Shown: positions 11,601 through 21,059 of the stretch, one piece after another | Position numbering within the stretch: the first letter of the stretch is position 1 | Layout of the letters: each line of letters opens with the position of its first letter | From: a virus | Strand: one strand, 5' to 3' | Virus record (IMG/VR): IMGVR_UViG_3300028025_006817 | Coordinates: 1-42,707 of that record | DNA length: 42,707 bases | Notes under the pieces: model-generated | What the model was told of the DNA's origin: nothing | Database searches by the model: none | Seen by the model: the letters and a program-made list of their open reading frames with translations, nothing else | Made by a program: the position numbers and the translations under genes

Positions 11601-12173
11601 TGCACCTCCCGACCCACCCGAGAGAACCTTGACTTTGTCGGAGTAGTAGATGTTGGTACCGCGGCGTTCTTGTGTGAGAAGAACACGCTCCAATCCTTGA
11701 ATGATGAAATATCCACCTAACTCAAACTTGCATTCCCCTGCTTGAAAGAGTTGTTCCGAGTTCATATTGGCAAGATAGCAGAGGGGACTCTTCAACATGA
11801 GGGGAATACGACCGATCTTCACATCCTTGAAACTTTTGGTGATGGTGTCACCGTCCACGATGTAATCAATATCGACATCGGCAATGAGTGTGAATGCATA
11901 GGTTTGGTCGCGAAGACGGCATTCGTGGGGGAGAATTGCATTTCCAAATTCATCAGCAGGGGGGAGATAACGAATCGCAGTTCCCTCCCGTCCTCCAATC
12001 CAAACACGAAACTCACGTTCATCCTTCAACAGACGGCTAATGGGATTGGTTGCCTTGATGAAACGAGGGATGTAGGTACGCAAAAGATCACCGTATGAAT
12101 CCAGATGATGGCGAACCATGGGATTGAGGGTATCTCGGAAGTAGGTATCAAAGACATGCCGAGCCACTTCCAT
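8613..12173 (-). CDS. rpb2: DNA-directed RNA polymerase subunit Rpb2 (second largest), 1186 aa
   Basis: Catalytic second-largest subunit of a multisubunit RNA polymerase for viral transcription. Conserved landmarks in order: a protrusion start (ARHVFDTYFRDTLNPMVRHH), GYFIIQGLERVLLTQE, PSDRDHYRFKRLDASGEL, LGTVAQLRRVSIQ, CPIDNPDGRPIGMVKSM, the catalytic-side GYNQDDSVLMNSS, KFAARHGQKGTCG and ALLPEEDMPYTATGMRPDVV, and the end ANGGGLRIGEMERDSLLSHG. The C-terminus lacks a clear zinc ribbon beyond this. Five TAG codons read as Tyr (ETDYASF, RTQYDSL, RKGYVLG, KSGYQCA, GFSYLGT); without them it falls into pieces. The stop is TAA. Length is typical of viral Rpb2. Confidence 0.97.
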
Positions 12174-12201
12174 TCTCTTTCCTTGTATTCAAGAAAGAAG
12201 G

Positions 12202-12477
12202 ATGAAACTCGTTATCGTACTCTACACACTTTTGATTCTTGCAGTGGTTCTTGTTGTCTATCGTTTTCTAATCAATCCGAGTATTCTGATCAATCCTACG
12301 GCAGGGATGTTAAGCGGATGCCCCGATCGTTGGTCGTACGATCCGAGCACACGGTTGTGTTCTCCCAATTAGGAAACAAAATGCCATCCCTTTGATCCTT
12401 CCAAGTATCCGACGTTTGCACAGCGGTGTCAGATTGCAAAGCGGTGTGGAACCGATTGGAATGGGTTGTGTCTTTAA
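12202..12477 (+). CDS. Small Cys-rich membrane-anchored protein, 91 aa
   Basis: One N-terminal transmembrane segment (VLYTLLILAVVLVVYRFLI), then a Cys-rich domain starting CPDRWSYDPSTRLCSP with seven Cys in about 50 residues. The CPDRW-type start is familiar from small giant-virus membrane proteins, so a virion membrane or entry role is plausible but inferred. One TAG reads as Tyr (SPNYETKC). The stop TAA overlaps the end of the convergent gene at 12474 by 4 nt. Confidence 0.75.
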
Positions 12478-12794
12478 TGCTTCTTTTGCGCACCCCCAGC
12501 CACCATAATGGTACCCGCAAGTGCAAGCAGGATGATCGCAGGGATTAACGCCACTAAGATGTAGGTTCCCACACCCGAGATACCAAACTTGAAGTACATC
12601 AACCCGAGAGGGATAAGAGCTCCAAACAGTCCTTCCGGGATAGCAGCAAACCCAGGAATCCAATTCATGATTGCACGAGCTACCAAACCAATCAAAGAAG
12701 TCTGGAATGCCGAGTACCCCATCTGATACGCAGGAACGTAGACTAACGCACCACTGATGGCTGCATTCACCAAAGGTGCAGCCTACGAAGACAT
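12474..12794 (-). CDS. Multi-pass small membrane protein, 106 aa
   Basis: Starts at 12794 as MSSYAAPLVNAAISG; the fourth codon is TAG, read as Tyr. Three hydrophobic segments follow: around SLIGLVARAIMN, FGALIPLGLMYFKFG and ILVALIPAIILLALAGTIMV. A Lys/His tail (GGAQKKH) ends the protein with TAA 12474-12476. This fits a small virion inner-membrane protein. It is divergent from the clamp-loader gene, with 28 nt between the two ATGs. Confidence 0.75.
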
Positions 12795-12822
12795 TTTAAT
12801 AAGCAAATGGGAAAAGATTAAG

Positions 12823-13719
12823 ATGAATGCTGAAGCGTATCGCCCGCGTGTCTTGGATGAAGTCATTGGACATGAGGAATCAAAACAAGCACTGAAAAGT
12901 TAGTTAACGACTCCCAAATTTGCAGGATCGGTTCTACTTGTGGGTTCCCCTGGAATTGGAAAAACAACATTAGCGTTGTGTGCAGCGCAAACCTTTGGAT
13001 TTGAAATTTTGGAAATCAATGCATCCAAATCCATTCGAAGTTTTGAGGATGTTCAGGCATTGCGAGATGCGTGTCGTTCTCCGATCAACATTCAGTGTAT
13101 GCTTCGGGGAGACAACAAACGAACCTGTGTGATACTGGATGAGGTGGATGGTTCCGATCCACATGCCCAAGCCAAGATTATGGAATGGATTGCCGATCCA
13201 ACTCGTGCCATTCCGATTGTGTGTACTGGAAATGAAGTCCCGACGATCTTTCGGAGACATCAACCCATGATCCAAATCTATCGTTGCTTTCCTCCTCGTG
13301 CCGAACAGGTTCAGTCTCTGTTTCCGCATCAGGATGTTTCGAATCTTATGAAAGAGTGTCAGCATGATGTACGACGTGTCTTTCATCGTCTGCAGTAGGG
13401 TGTTTCGGATGTCTTACCCAAGGTCACTCTCCCTCCGACGGGCTTGCCGATTGAGACTGCGTAGGTATGGCGCCAGATGATGTTTGGTTTGGATGATCCT
13501 CTCGAATGTCCCGACGACACACCGGGCATCGTACGCTCGTTTGAAACCAAGTCCGAATGCAAGAACGGTGGTATACGTGTCCGCAGCCCCGTAAGTGAAC
13601 CCCATCTTCGCTTGCAGAATCCTGACAAATCGCACAATTCGGATCACCCTCTGCATGCGGATGCGAAACCAACTCGTGCAAAAGTTGCGAAGGGGAAGGT
13701 GCGACAATCACAGGGTTGA
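12823..13719 (+). CDS. Replication factor C-like AAA+ ATPase, 298 aa
   Basis: The sequence matches a clamp-loader AAA+ core: RPRVLDEVIGHEESKQAL, Walker A VGSPGIGKTT (residues 41-50), EINASKSIRS (an RFC-type box), Walker B VILDEVDG, and a sensor-like IVCTGNE. It would load the sliding clamp at viral forks, together with PolB at 14365. TAG codons at LKSYLTT, HRLQYGVSD and IETAYVWRQ read as Tyr. Past about residue 215 the frame runs on top of the convergent RING gene for 296 nt, so the true C-terminus is uncertain. The residues after 240 look atypical and may not be functional. Confidence 0.8.
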
Positions 13720-13924
13720 GTAAATTTGCAATGGACTCCAACGGAAACTGAAAGGTTTGACTCACCACTGGAGTTCCTATTAATGTCTGCAACGTCTGCA
13801 AATACAACCGTTCATTCTCCAAAAAAGAGGCAACAATATCGTCTCGTCTTTGGTGGAATTGAAGAACATTTCGACGGAAAAAATGATTGCGGCTACTCAA
13901 GATTGCTTCAAACAAGTCATCCAT
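13424..13924 (-). CDS. RING-H2 finger protein, 166 aa
   Basis: A C-terminal RING-H2 domain is clear: Cys97, Cys100, Cys114, His116, His119, Cys122, Cys133 and Cys136 (C-x2-C-x13-C-x-H-x2-H-x2-C-x10-C-x2-C; motif CGHVYHRSCIRTWF). Such domains act as E3 ubiquitin ligases, so the protein probably redirects host ubiquitination. The N-terminal part is helical (FEAILSSRNHFFRRNVLQF). The only ATG downstream of the in-frame TAA is at 13922-13924. The Ser/Gln-rich tail is antisense to the end of the clamp-loader gene. The stop is TGA. Confidence 0.9.
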   Translation of the reverse strand: MDDLFEAILSSRNHFFRRNVLQFHQRRDDIVASFLENERLYLQTLQTLIGTPVVSQTFQFPLESIANLLNPVIVAPSPSQLLHELVSHPHAEGDPNCAICQDSASEDGVHLRGCGHVYHRSCIRTWFQTSVRCPVCRRDIREDHPNQTSSGAIPTQSQSASPSEGE

Positions 13925-13993
13925 TTCTTTGAGTTTAGGGTACAAAGTGTAAGTGGAAAAAGCCCTCCAACCACTTGGACGGGCGTAAATGTT

Positions 13994-14311
13994 TTAGTTG
14001 TACTTAGAGTTGCGCGCCATGTTGCGCACCTTGTCGGAGAATCGTGCGGACTTCTTCCGCTCTTGACGCACCGTGTTACGGGTGGTTGAAATCCACTTCT
14101 TGTGAGGTGTCCGAGAAGGAGCCTCCATCAGAGGAAGATCCTTGCAGGGAGACCAGTAAGACTGGAACCACTTGTGCATCTCATCAAGAGACGCAAAGCG
14201 GATTCCGGTTTCGGCTTCCGCCTCCTCGAGAACCTCTTGGACCTCTTCCCAGAGAGCCATCTCATAATCCTCCTCGTCGTCCACGATCTCGTTTCCGTAG
14301 AAGTGCGGCAT
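13994..14311 (-). CDS. Small acidic/basic hypothetical protein, 105 aa
   Basis: ATG at 14309-14311 (MPHFYGNEIVDDEEDYEM) to TAA 13994-13996. The N-terminal half is acidic and helical (WEEVQEVLEEAEAETGIRF); the C-terminal half is basic (KKWISTTRNTVRQERKKSAR). The polarity suggests an adaptor or nucleic-acid-bound protein but no family is recognised. The leader CGTCTACAATG resembles that of the gene starting at 8563. It follows the PolB stop by 53 nt on the same strand. Confidence 0.7.
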   Translation of the reverse strand: MPHFYGNEIVDDEEDYEMALWEEVQEVLEEAEAETGIRFASLDEMHKWFQSYWSPCKDLPLMEAPSRTPHKKWISTTRNTVRQERKKSARFSDKVRNMARNSKYN

Positions 14312-14364
14312 TGTAGACGATTGTTGAACTTCCTCTATTCTAACCAAAAAGATTCCATTTTGCT

Positions 14365-17300
14365 TCATTTCCGAAAGTACGAATCCAGAGGTCCTCGCTT
14401 CAGCTTCTGCAAATACGGTGCTCCCAGAAATAGAATCTTGTCCAGTTCCTTCTCCTTCAATTTCAGAGTGGCAAGCGTCGCTTCCTCTTCATCATTCTAC
14501 TTTTCCATAAATTCGTCAAACACTCCCGAGTACCGCCGTGTGGGGCGATACCCATCCATCTGTTCAATACCGAGAGCAAACAATTGAGAGATTGGATTTT
14601 GGATTTGGTTCGTGATCTAAAATTCCACATCGGGTTTCAGTTTCTTGTCTTTCACGTAATCCTAATGTTCAATTCGGTCTCCCTGCTTCTTGGCATCTTT
14701 GAGCTTCTCAACCTACACAAAGGCAAGACGATCCCCGACTTGGGGAGCATTGCCTTCATCTCGTTCAGCCATCCGATCCGCAAGAACACGGTGTGCAATT
14801 TGATCGGGGTTTTTGTAATCATCCCGAAGCTGTTTCGTAATGATCTATTTCTCGAGAGGCATCTTGTTTTGAATGACGTCGGTGAGAAGGGTCTGTACGA
14901 ACTTTTGTGCTTTCTTCAGATCACGGTCTTCCATTAGAATATCCAGAGCTCCACCGAACACATCCTTCACAATGGGAGCATTATCTCTGCGTTTCAGAGC
15001 GATACCCATCGACTTACGTTTGCATTTGGTGGGATCATCTTCCTACATCATCCCGACATAGCGTTTGCGGCAGAAGAGAATGAACGGATAGAATGTCTTT
15101 TCCTATTCAATCTTATACGGTTTGCGGCAGAGGGATGTGATCTTCTCGGCAGCACTACGCCCCATTTCCATCGATTCTGTCAGGTCCTTGGTCGGAAACT
15201 GCACGAAGATTGAATCGGTGTTGTGAACTACGAGACCATACAATCCTGCCTGAAAGTGATGGTTCTCGGTTGTGAGATCGTAGACATATCCAGAATATTG
15301 GATTTCCTCAACCGATGTTATTGCAAGTATATCATTTTCTTCATTTGTCAGAAGAGTGTCGTTGCTTTTTAGTTCTGATGGTTTGATTTCAGATTTGTCC
15401 GATAGTAGAAGTGAATGATCATCTGTTACATCAATGTATGCACGATCATTGTATTTATTAGACAAGTAGTGAACACGATACATCTTTTTAGAATTTGAAA
15501 TTGAATGGCGAATGACACGATGTACTTTAGTCCATCCAACTTCAGTCTTTGATTCTAAATCGGTTGTTTCACATGCTTCTTTGTCCTGCTTGCCAATTTC
15601 TATGCAAGTAATCCAGTTTTCATTGTATATCTTTGAAATTTCATCTATTGTACAGTACATTTCAATACCACGATATCTCACATGAACTGGAGTCTATGAT
15701 GCAACACTATCACCATACACTACAGTTGCACCGAACTCGCTTTCCACGATTGTTTTTGCTTCATGGAGTCGTGCCCTTCCAAGCGCCGTTGTACAAGCCG
15801 CTACTTCCATCTTACGAATCGGAGAGGTACGAGAACCCGTCTGACCCTACACTGAATTTGCAACGACCTTGTAGGCAAGTTGCAGACCATTGAGAACTGC
15901 CTGTTGTGCTTCATCTTCCGTTGTTTCCATGAGTTTGCGAGTTTCCTTTCGTTTCTTGAGAAGGATGTCCAGTGTGAGAGGCAGAATACCGACTGAGTTG
16001 GGATCTTCCATCGGTTGTGCGTACCCACACGTAATCCGACCGGTTGCAATCCCTTCATCATTCTTGGTATCAAAGGAAACCTCATCGATCTTGAATTTCT
16101 TTTTGAGTTCCGTTAGGGCTTCTCCATCCACACCCTCGTGTTTGAGTTTGTTTCCCTCACGATCGTAGGTCTTGGTGTACACCAGTGTATCGGGAGAGAG
16201 ATTGAATGCAATCATGTTGGAAGGATAGAGTGAGTTGAAATCGAGGACAGGGATCGGTTGATCGAGATAGAGACCAATCTTGGGAGGCAGGACAATGGCT
16301 CCCTCCTACGACGTATCCCCTTCTGCAGATTCCTGTTCCATAATGATTTGGTTCCGTTTGGAGGCGTTGTAAGCCACAGCCGAGTAGATCTTGATTCCTT
16401 GCCCACGCAGGAAGATGAAGTCAATCGGAACACGACACACATCAGCCATACCTCGAGCATTCACCAGTGTATCCAATTTCGCCATGAGAGTGAGAACGAG
16501 GTCACAATCCTGAATACAGTACTTGGCGACCATTGCACGATCGGCGGGCGTTCCCTTGTGTGCGCTGAACATCTGTTTGGCGGTGATATCATCTTTCGCA
16601 AAGGACCAGTAGAGATTTGTGGAATCCATATCAAATCCTGCATAATCCGACTCGATAACGAAAGACTTGGGCGTTACCGAAACGACATGAAACTTTTCAC
16701 CCTCTGCGTACGGGTTGATCGTATGCCCGATGAAATCAAAGCGAACCAGATTTCCTACAAAGAGTCCACGTGTGGATTTGGTATGAATTTCGTATTGCTG
16801 TTTGTTTCCTGTGAGGATGACAATCTTGGTCACCTTATCACGCAGGAATGTGTTTGCGACATTATCGAGTTTGTAGCTATCCAGATTCTGTTCACGGCGA
16901 ACGGAAAGCAGAAGATCCACGGGAAGACGACCCGGGAGATCAAAGTAGCGAACTGCGTATTTGCCCGATGCGAGTTCAAAGGTCTTCTTTTCAGTCTTTA
17001 CAAATTCCTGACGAGATCCCCACTGCTTGGTATCGGAACGTCCAAGTTGAAGTTCGATTTTGTGAAACTCGGCACGTTCGGCGATGTACGAGTCATCAAA
17101 ACCAAACGTGTTATAACCACAAAGGATATCCGGATTTTCGGAATGCAGAAGTTGCTGAAACTTCAGAAGAAGTCCCTGTTCGCCCGAGCATGCAATAAAT
17201 GTTACCGATGGATCTTTGCTTGCTTCCACTGTTCCCGAGACGAGGACATAGCGAGCAACCGTATCCAGCATCTGGTCGGACCAACGAAAGGAGACACCGA

Positions 17301-17943
17301 TCTGCATGATCTCGTCACCCGGATTGGTTGCGACGGGGAAGAGTCCGGTGCTGGAGTAGGTCTCAATATCATAGGAGGCGACGTAGAGGGGAATATTGAG
17401 CGAGGCATACGGCTTGATTTGGGAGTAGTGGACTTCATAAGCGATATCGACACGGTCATCTTCGGGGTCCCCGAGTTCCCCTTCGAACCGGATCGGGGAC
17501 GCAGGGGAGAGATCCAATTCATGAAACAGTTTCAAGTACGGAGGGAGATTTGCTTCGTAGATGTCTTCCCGCTGTACAAATCGGTTCCCGAGCTTTTTCC
17601 CCGAGCGGAGTTCTTTCGCGAGAGCCTTGTGAAGCCAGAGGGAGGGAGTGGAAATCTTCCAAACCTTGGTCGGTTGAAGCCCATTGAATCCTCGCATGGC
17701 ATCCAACTTCTGTTCCGCCGTAATTTTGATTCCATTGATGGACTTTCCAAAGTTGACGGCAATGGCTGTTTGAACGGACGACGCCGTCTCGCCTTCCTTT
17801 GCGCGAAGATAGAAGAACGGGCGAAATCCTGTCACGCGAAGCCGAGCGACATCGCCTTCATTTGTGCGTCCCTAAACATCGATAATCTACTTGAAATTCT
17901 TATCGTACTCTCGCCAATCGCACGGCTGTAAATAGACAGCCAT
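14365..17943 (-). CDS. polB: Family B DNA polymerase with mini-intein, 1192 aa
   Basis: Replicative delta-type polymerase. The 3'-5' exonuclease motifs are YDIETYSS (Asp near residue 192), [12 protein letters not shown] and [10 protein letters not shown]. Polymerase motif A is DFNSLYPS, motif B is [18 protein letters not shown], and motif C YGD/TDS is split by the intein. [10 protein letters not shown] and QGDRIEHYDYV...EFYITNQ follow. Twelve TAG codons read as Tyr. Those in VYGQTG (15847-15849), EFYITNQ (14617-14619), AFVYVEK (14713-14715) and GMMYEDDP (15043-15045) fall at Tyr positions of the family, and the Gln in VYGQTG is a normal CAG. The spliced length is 1029 residues. The start is ATG 17941-17943; the stop is TGA. 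Confidence 0.98.
15220..15708 (-). other. Mini-intein in PolB at the YGDTDS site (163 aa)
   Basis: The insertion lies between YGD and TDS of polymerase motif C (residues 746-908). It begins [14 protein letters not shown], has the block-B-like [13 protein letters not shown], and ends [14 protein letters not shown] followed by extein Thr. The Ser1 start and His-Asn end fit a standard splicing mechanism, and the site is the one used by archaeal pol-c inteins. No LAGLIDADG motif is seen, so it is a splicing-only mini-intein. Its codon use is more AT-rich than the flanking extein. A TAG at 15694-15696 reads as Tyr. Confidence 0.95.
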
Positions 17944-18007
17944 CTTTGCTACTCTTTCTTTGACTAACCGAAAACGGGTCCGTTTTTAACCTTGAAATGA
18001 AGTAAAG

Positions 18008-18553
18008 ATGTCGGGGTACCCTCTGTTCCACGCCAATACTCACGGAGGACAGAATGCACGAGATGTGGACATGTACAATGAGCGCAATCGGAATGCAGAG
18101 ACCTATGCTGCGACTCCTTCGGGATGTGGCAATGCGTCGGCTTGGCATTCGGCGGCTGAATTTGTAGGATTGATTCCCAAGGGAAACTTTGGTAATTCTC
18201 CCGAGGGAGGCTGTGCGATTGATACGCAGAGTCAGTTATTGTTTGGGGATCCGGGAAGTGCTCGTCTCAAGGGACCGAAGCAAGTCTTTCAACGCCCGTT
18301 TGCGACCACACCGTTTTTAGGCATGGGAACGATTGAGGGGATTGACGACCAGTCTCGTGTTATGTTCGGGCACAACACGGCGAATCGGAAGAGCATTGCG
18401 ACGGTGACGGACAAGCCGTTCCCTGTGTTTGAGCCTCTGATTCCCGAGAAACAGGCAGACATTCCTGAGAACAATTACTTTGTGGAGCCGTTTCTTCGGG
18501 GAGGCATGGCAAGTCGACTGATTCCTCGCCAGCGGATTGATTTGACGAAGTAA
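18008..18553 (+). CDS. Conserved NCLDV hypothetical (virion-type), 181 aa
   Basis: Starts MSGYPLFHANTHGGQNARDV and ends RLIPRQRIDLTK with TAA. Gly/Asn/Phe-rich, little predicted secondary structure, and the near-C-terminal motif NYFVEPFLRGGMASR. I recall a similar F-x-RGG-x-xR ending in conserved proteins of algal giant viruses, but cannot name a function. It is divergent from PolB (64 nt between starts). The last 194 nt overlap a convergent frame from 18791. Confidence 0.75.
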   Translation: MSGYPLFHANTHGGQNARDVDMYNERNRNAETYAATPSGCGNASAWHSAAEFVGLIPKGNFGNSPEGGCAIDTQSQLLFGDPGSARLKGPKQVFQRPFATTPFLGMGTIEGIDDQSRVMFGHNTANRKSIATVTDKPFPVFEPLIPEKQADIPENNYFVEPFLRGGMASRLIPRQRIDLTK

Positions 18554-18791
18554 TCTTCATGGCATTCAATCCTACTTGAATCGAGTTATTGACCCCATCT
18601 GCAATCCGACGAATTTCAGCCATCTTCTGCTGTTCTTCGGACATCACGTGTTGCTTCGGAGCCCCAATTTGAGCAGGGGTCACCAAGATGCGATCCACAC
18701 ACTCGACAATATCGCGATGCTCTTCGTACGAAGTTTCGGCAACTTCCCGAGAACAGAATGCTAACTCCATAATCATTCGGATAGGATCCAT
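18360..18791 (-). CDS. Helical hypothetical protein, 143 aa
   Basis: Starts MDPIRMIMELAFCSREVAET at 18791, just after a GTATAAAAAAG stretch that looks like a TATA box. The first 80 residues are convincing helices (EEHRDIVECVDRILVTPAQIG; SEEQQKMAEIRRIADGVNNS). The remaining part, antisense to the gene at 18008, is Ser/Gln/Cys-rich and may simply be read-on to the next stop (TAA at 18360). No family is recognised. Confidence is high for the N-terminal part and low for the tail. Confidence 0.6.
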   Translation of the reverse strand: MDPIRMIMELAFCSREVAETSYEEHRDIVECVDRILVTPAQIGAPKQHVMSEEQQKMAEIRRIADGVNNSIQVGLNAMKITSSNQSAGEESVDLPCLPEETAPQSNCSQECLPVSRESEAQTQGTACPSPSQCSSDSPCCART

Positions 18792-18825
18792 CTTTTTTAT
18801 ACCTTTCATTGTAAACACCGTGAAG

Positions 18826-19209
18826 ATGCGTTTTATTGAATCGCTCTGCCCTCCGGCTCTCTTGTATTTGATCTACATTGTGGTTCAAGTTGGTTTGGAT
18901 ATCTCGTTGGGAATCTACATCACGGCTGCGGTGAAGGCATTGGTTGGAATTGCAGGGGTTATGATCCTTGATTCTTTCTGCACTGTCAATCTCGGTGTGG
19001 TCTCGTGGGTGATTATTGCAACGCCTTTTGTCATCACAGCCCTCGCTACGTCGATCTCGCTCGGGTTAAATCTGGATCGGTACATCTACCAACGCACAGT
19101 GGAGACCTTTACGCCGTTGACGGGAGACAACCTCAAGAATCGTGACAAGATTGTGACTCCGTTGAAGAACCAGGATGCGCTCCCTGTGTCGACAAATTCT
19201 CTCTTCTAA
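18826..19209 (+). CDS. Multi-pass membrane protein, conserved in giant viruses, 127 aa
   Basis: Starts MRFIESLCPPALLYLIYIVV. There are three or four hydrophobic segments (ALLYLIYIVVQVGLDISLG, ALVGIAGVMILDSFC, VSWVIIATPFVITALATSIS) and a polar C-terminal tail. The N-terminal LCPPALLYL motif is familiar from small virion membrane proteins of the Mimivirus relatives; that recall is not verified. TAA stop at 19207-19209 is followed at once by a hairpin. Confidence 0.8.
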   Translation: MRFIESLCPPALLYLIYIVVQVGLDISLGIYITAAVKALVGIAGVMILDSFCTVNLGVVSWVIIATPFVITALATSISLGLNLDRYIYQRTVETFTPLTGDNLKNRDKIVTPLKNQDALPVSTNSLF

Positions 19210-19248
19210 AGAGTGGGAGTACGCTCCTATTTTCAGAGCAAACTCTTT
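19208..19248 (+). terminator. Hairpin after the membrane-protein stop
   Basis: AAAGAGT (19208-19214) pairs with ACTCTTT (19242-19248), and an inner GGAG/CTCC stem (19216-19219/19224-19227) sits inside. It overlaps the TAA stop and lies before the gene at 19260. Mimivirus transcripts are known to end at such hairpins, so a 3'-end signal is a reasonable inference. Confidence 0.45.
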
Positions 19249-19259
19249 GACATAGAAAA

Positions 19260-19820
19260 ATGGAAGAGGTTGTTCTGAAAATTGTGAAGGGATAGCATAC
19301 AGTTCGTAAGTTTTTCCGAGGGTTCTGCTCCTCTCGTAAGTTGGTCTATGAGCATTATCGTTTTTTCAAATCCGAATCCACAGAAATTCCGGCGGGAGGC
19401 ATGAATACGGTTCCGCCGAAGACCATCTTGTTTGATATGTTTACCAAGTCATAGTGCGATGATGTTCAAATTCGCTATCGCGTGTAGTATCCGGAGCAGG
19501 TGTATCAGCCCGTGACAGTGGATGAAATTCCCCAAGTATTTTTGCATACAATTGAACTCCCTTGGTTATGGGTGGGGGGTGTGGATGAATTGAATGAGAC
19601 CCATTCACTTACCGATGTGCTTGAGCCGTATGTGCTCCCCGGAAACTGTATCCGTGTGGAACTTCTTGACACGTTAAGTCCGGTTCAGATCAAACAATGG
19701 AAGTATCTGGATCCTGCTACGTTGGAAGAAGCTGATTTTCCTGCGCACGGTATAGTAATTGTGTCCCATGCTCCCCAATCGGAGCGCTCTACGGAAGAAG
19801 TGTCGGAAGTTGAAACTTGA
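19260..19820 (+). CDS. Hypothetical protein, 186 aa
   Basis: ATG 19260 to TGA 19818-19820. Four TAG codons read as Tyr: VKGYHTV, FTKSYCDD and tandem-like RVYYPEQ (TAG followed by TAT) among them. The N-terminus is basic (RKFFRGFCSSRKLVYEHYR); the rest is beta/alpha mixed (IPQVFLHTIELPWLWVGGV) with an acidic tail ending EVSEVET. No signal peptide or known motif. Likely co-transcribed with the two genes that follow. Confidence 0.7.
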
Positions 19821-19851
19821 ATGCCCTGCCCCCGATGTCAATCATTTTGCG

Positions 19852-20220
19852 ATGGCAGAGGAGTTCGTAAAACTTCAAGAGACCTTTGTACCGCAGACGT
19901 GGATGGATTCATTGACCTTGTGGATGGATATGCTTTTGTATCCGTTGTATTTATTGTACACGTATTGCACAGGTGATTTTTCTTGGGTTTCGTTGTTCAG
20001 TTGGATGCGCACCTACGAGTTGTGGATCCAATGGTTTCGGTATCGAAACGTTATTAAACAAACAAAACAATGGGGTGAAACCGTTCGATCCGTCGGAGGT
20101 CCCTGGATCGCATCGAACGATGCAAAATATCACGTTTATGTCTATGCCGATGGTATGGAGCGCATTCGATCTTCACTTACTCCAAAACGGATATTGAAAA
20201 CAAAACAAAAAAAAGAGTAA
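19852..20220 (+). CDS. Hypothetical protein with hydrophobic segment, 122 aa
   Basis: Begins MAEEFVKLQETFVPQTW. There is one hydrophobic, Tyr/Leu-rich membrane segment (LWMDMLLYPLYLLYTYCTG), then an amphipathic region (LFSWMRTYELWIQWF) and a basic C-terminus (PKRILKTKQKKE). It is probably a membrane-associated virion or host-interaction protein. Start chosen as the first ATG in frame that does not overlap the upstream gene much. It ends 2 nt before the methyltransferase ATG. Confidence 0.7.
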   Translation: MAEEFVKLQETFVPQTWMDSLTLWMDMLLYPLYLLYTYCTGDFSWVSLFSWMRTYELWIQWFRYRNVIKQTKQWGETVRSVGGPWIASNDAKYHVYVYADGMERIRSSLTPKRILKTKQKKE

Positions 20221-20222
20221 CG

Positions 20223-21059
20223 ATGAGTGCTGAAGTTCGCGAACGAGGATTGGATCAGTTCTATACACTTCCTGACATTGCAAGGAAGTGTATCGAATTA
20301 GTGGAAACACACTTTCCATGGAATCATTGGGATCTTGTGATTGAACCCAGTGCTGGGAATGGAAGTTTCTTTCATCAAATTCCAGTCGAATCAAAAATTG
20401 GGATTGATATTGAGCCCCAATCTCCTGACATTCAGAAGGGGGATTATTTGGAATATTCCCCACCGACTCATGCAGAGATTCTTGTGATTGGAAACCCTCC
20501 CTTCGGAAAAGTAAGTTCCAAGGCAATTCAGTTCTTTAACCATTCGGCTACTTATGCAAATTGCATTGCATTCATTGTTCCACGCACGTTTCGAAAGCAG
20601 AGTGTTCAATCTCGGTTGAATTTGTCATTTCATCTCATTCACGATGAAGACATTCGTGAAAAACCGTGTGCGTTCCACCCACCGATGAATGCAAAGTGTT
20701 GCTTTCAGATTTGGGTTCGAAAATCCGAACAACGTGAAGTCGTTCCTTTACCCATTGAACACGCGGATTGGGACTTTCTTCCCTTCGGTCCATCCGACCA
20801 AAGAGGACAACCAACGCCTCCTCAAGGAGCTCACTTTGCAATTCGAGCATAGGGAGGAAAATGTGGGTTCATACAGACGAAGGATTTGGAAACTCTGCGA
20901 CCTAAAAGCTGGCATTGGATCCGATCCAAGATTCCAGTCGAAACTTTAATGGAACGATTTCGTGGATTGGACTATTCAAAAAGCCATGAAACGGCTCGTC
21001 AAAATTCAATGGGAAAGGCAGAATTAATTCAGTTGTAGGTTAATTCACGAAACTCTTGA
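20223..21059 (+). CDS. Adenine-specific DNA methyltransferase-like protein, 278 aa
   Basis: SAM-dependent DNA methyltransferase of the N6-adenine type. DQFYTLPDIA (11-20) matches the usual entry, motif I is EPSAGNGSFF (41-50), and the catalytic motif IV is NPPF (91-94). The C-terminal third is read only if TAG at 20850-20852 is Tyr: FAIRAYGGKCGFI, then KSWHWIRSKI and LDYSKSHETARQNS, which is coherent and resembles a conserved viral methylase tail. It ends TGA and overlaps the restriction-endonuclease-like gene by 31 nt, tail to tail. The likely role is to protect viral DNA while the partner cuts unmethylated DNA. Confidence 0.85.

Noticed and set aside
16258-17931. Long plus-strand ORF over the polymerase
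   Set aside because: It lies antisense to PolB, whose catalytic motifs are unmistakable; a long open antisense frame follows from the codon bias.
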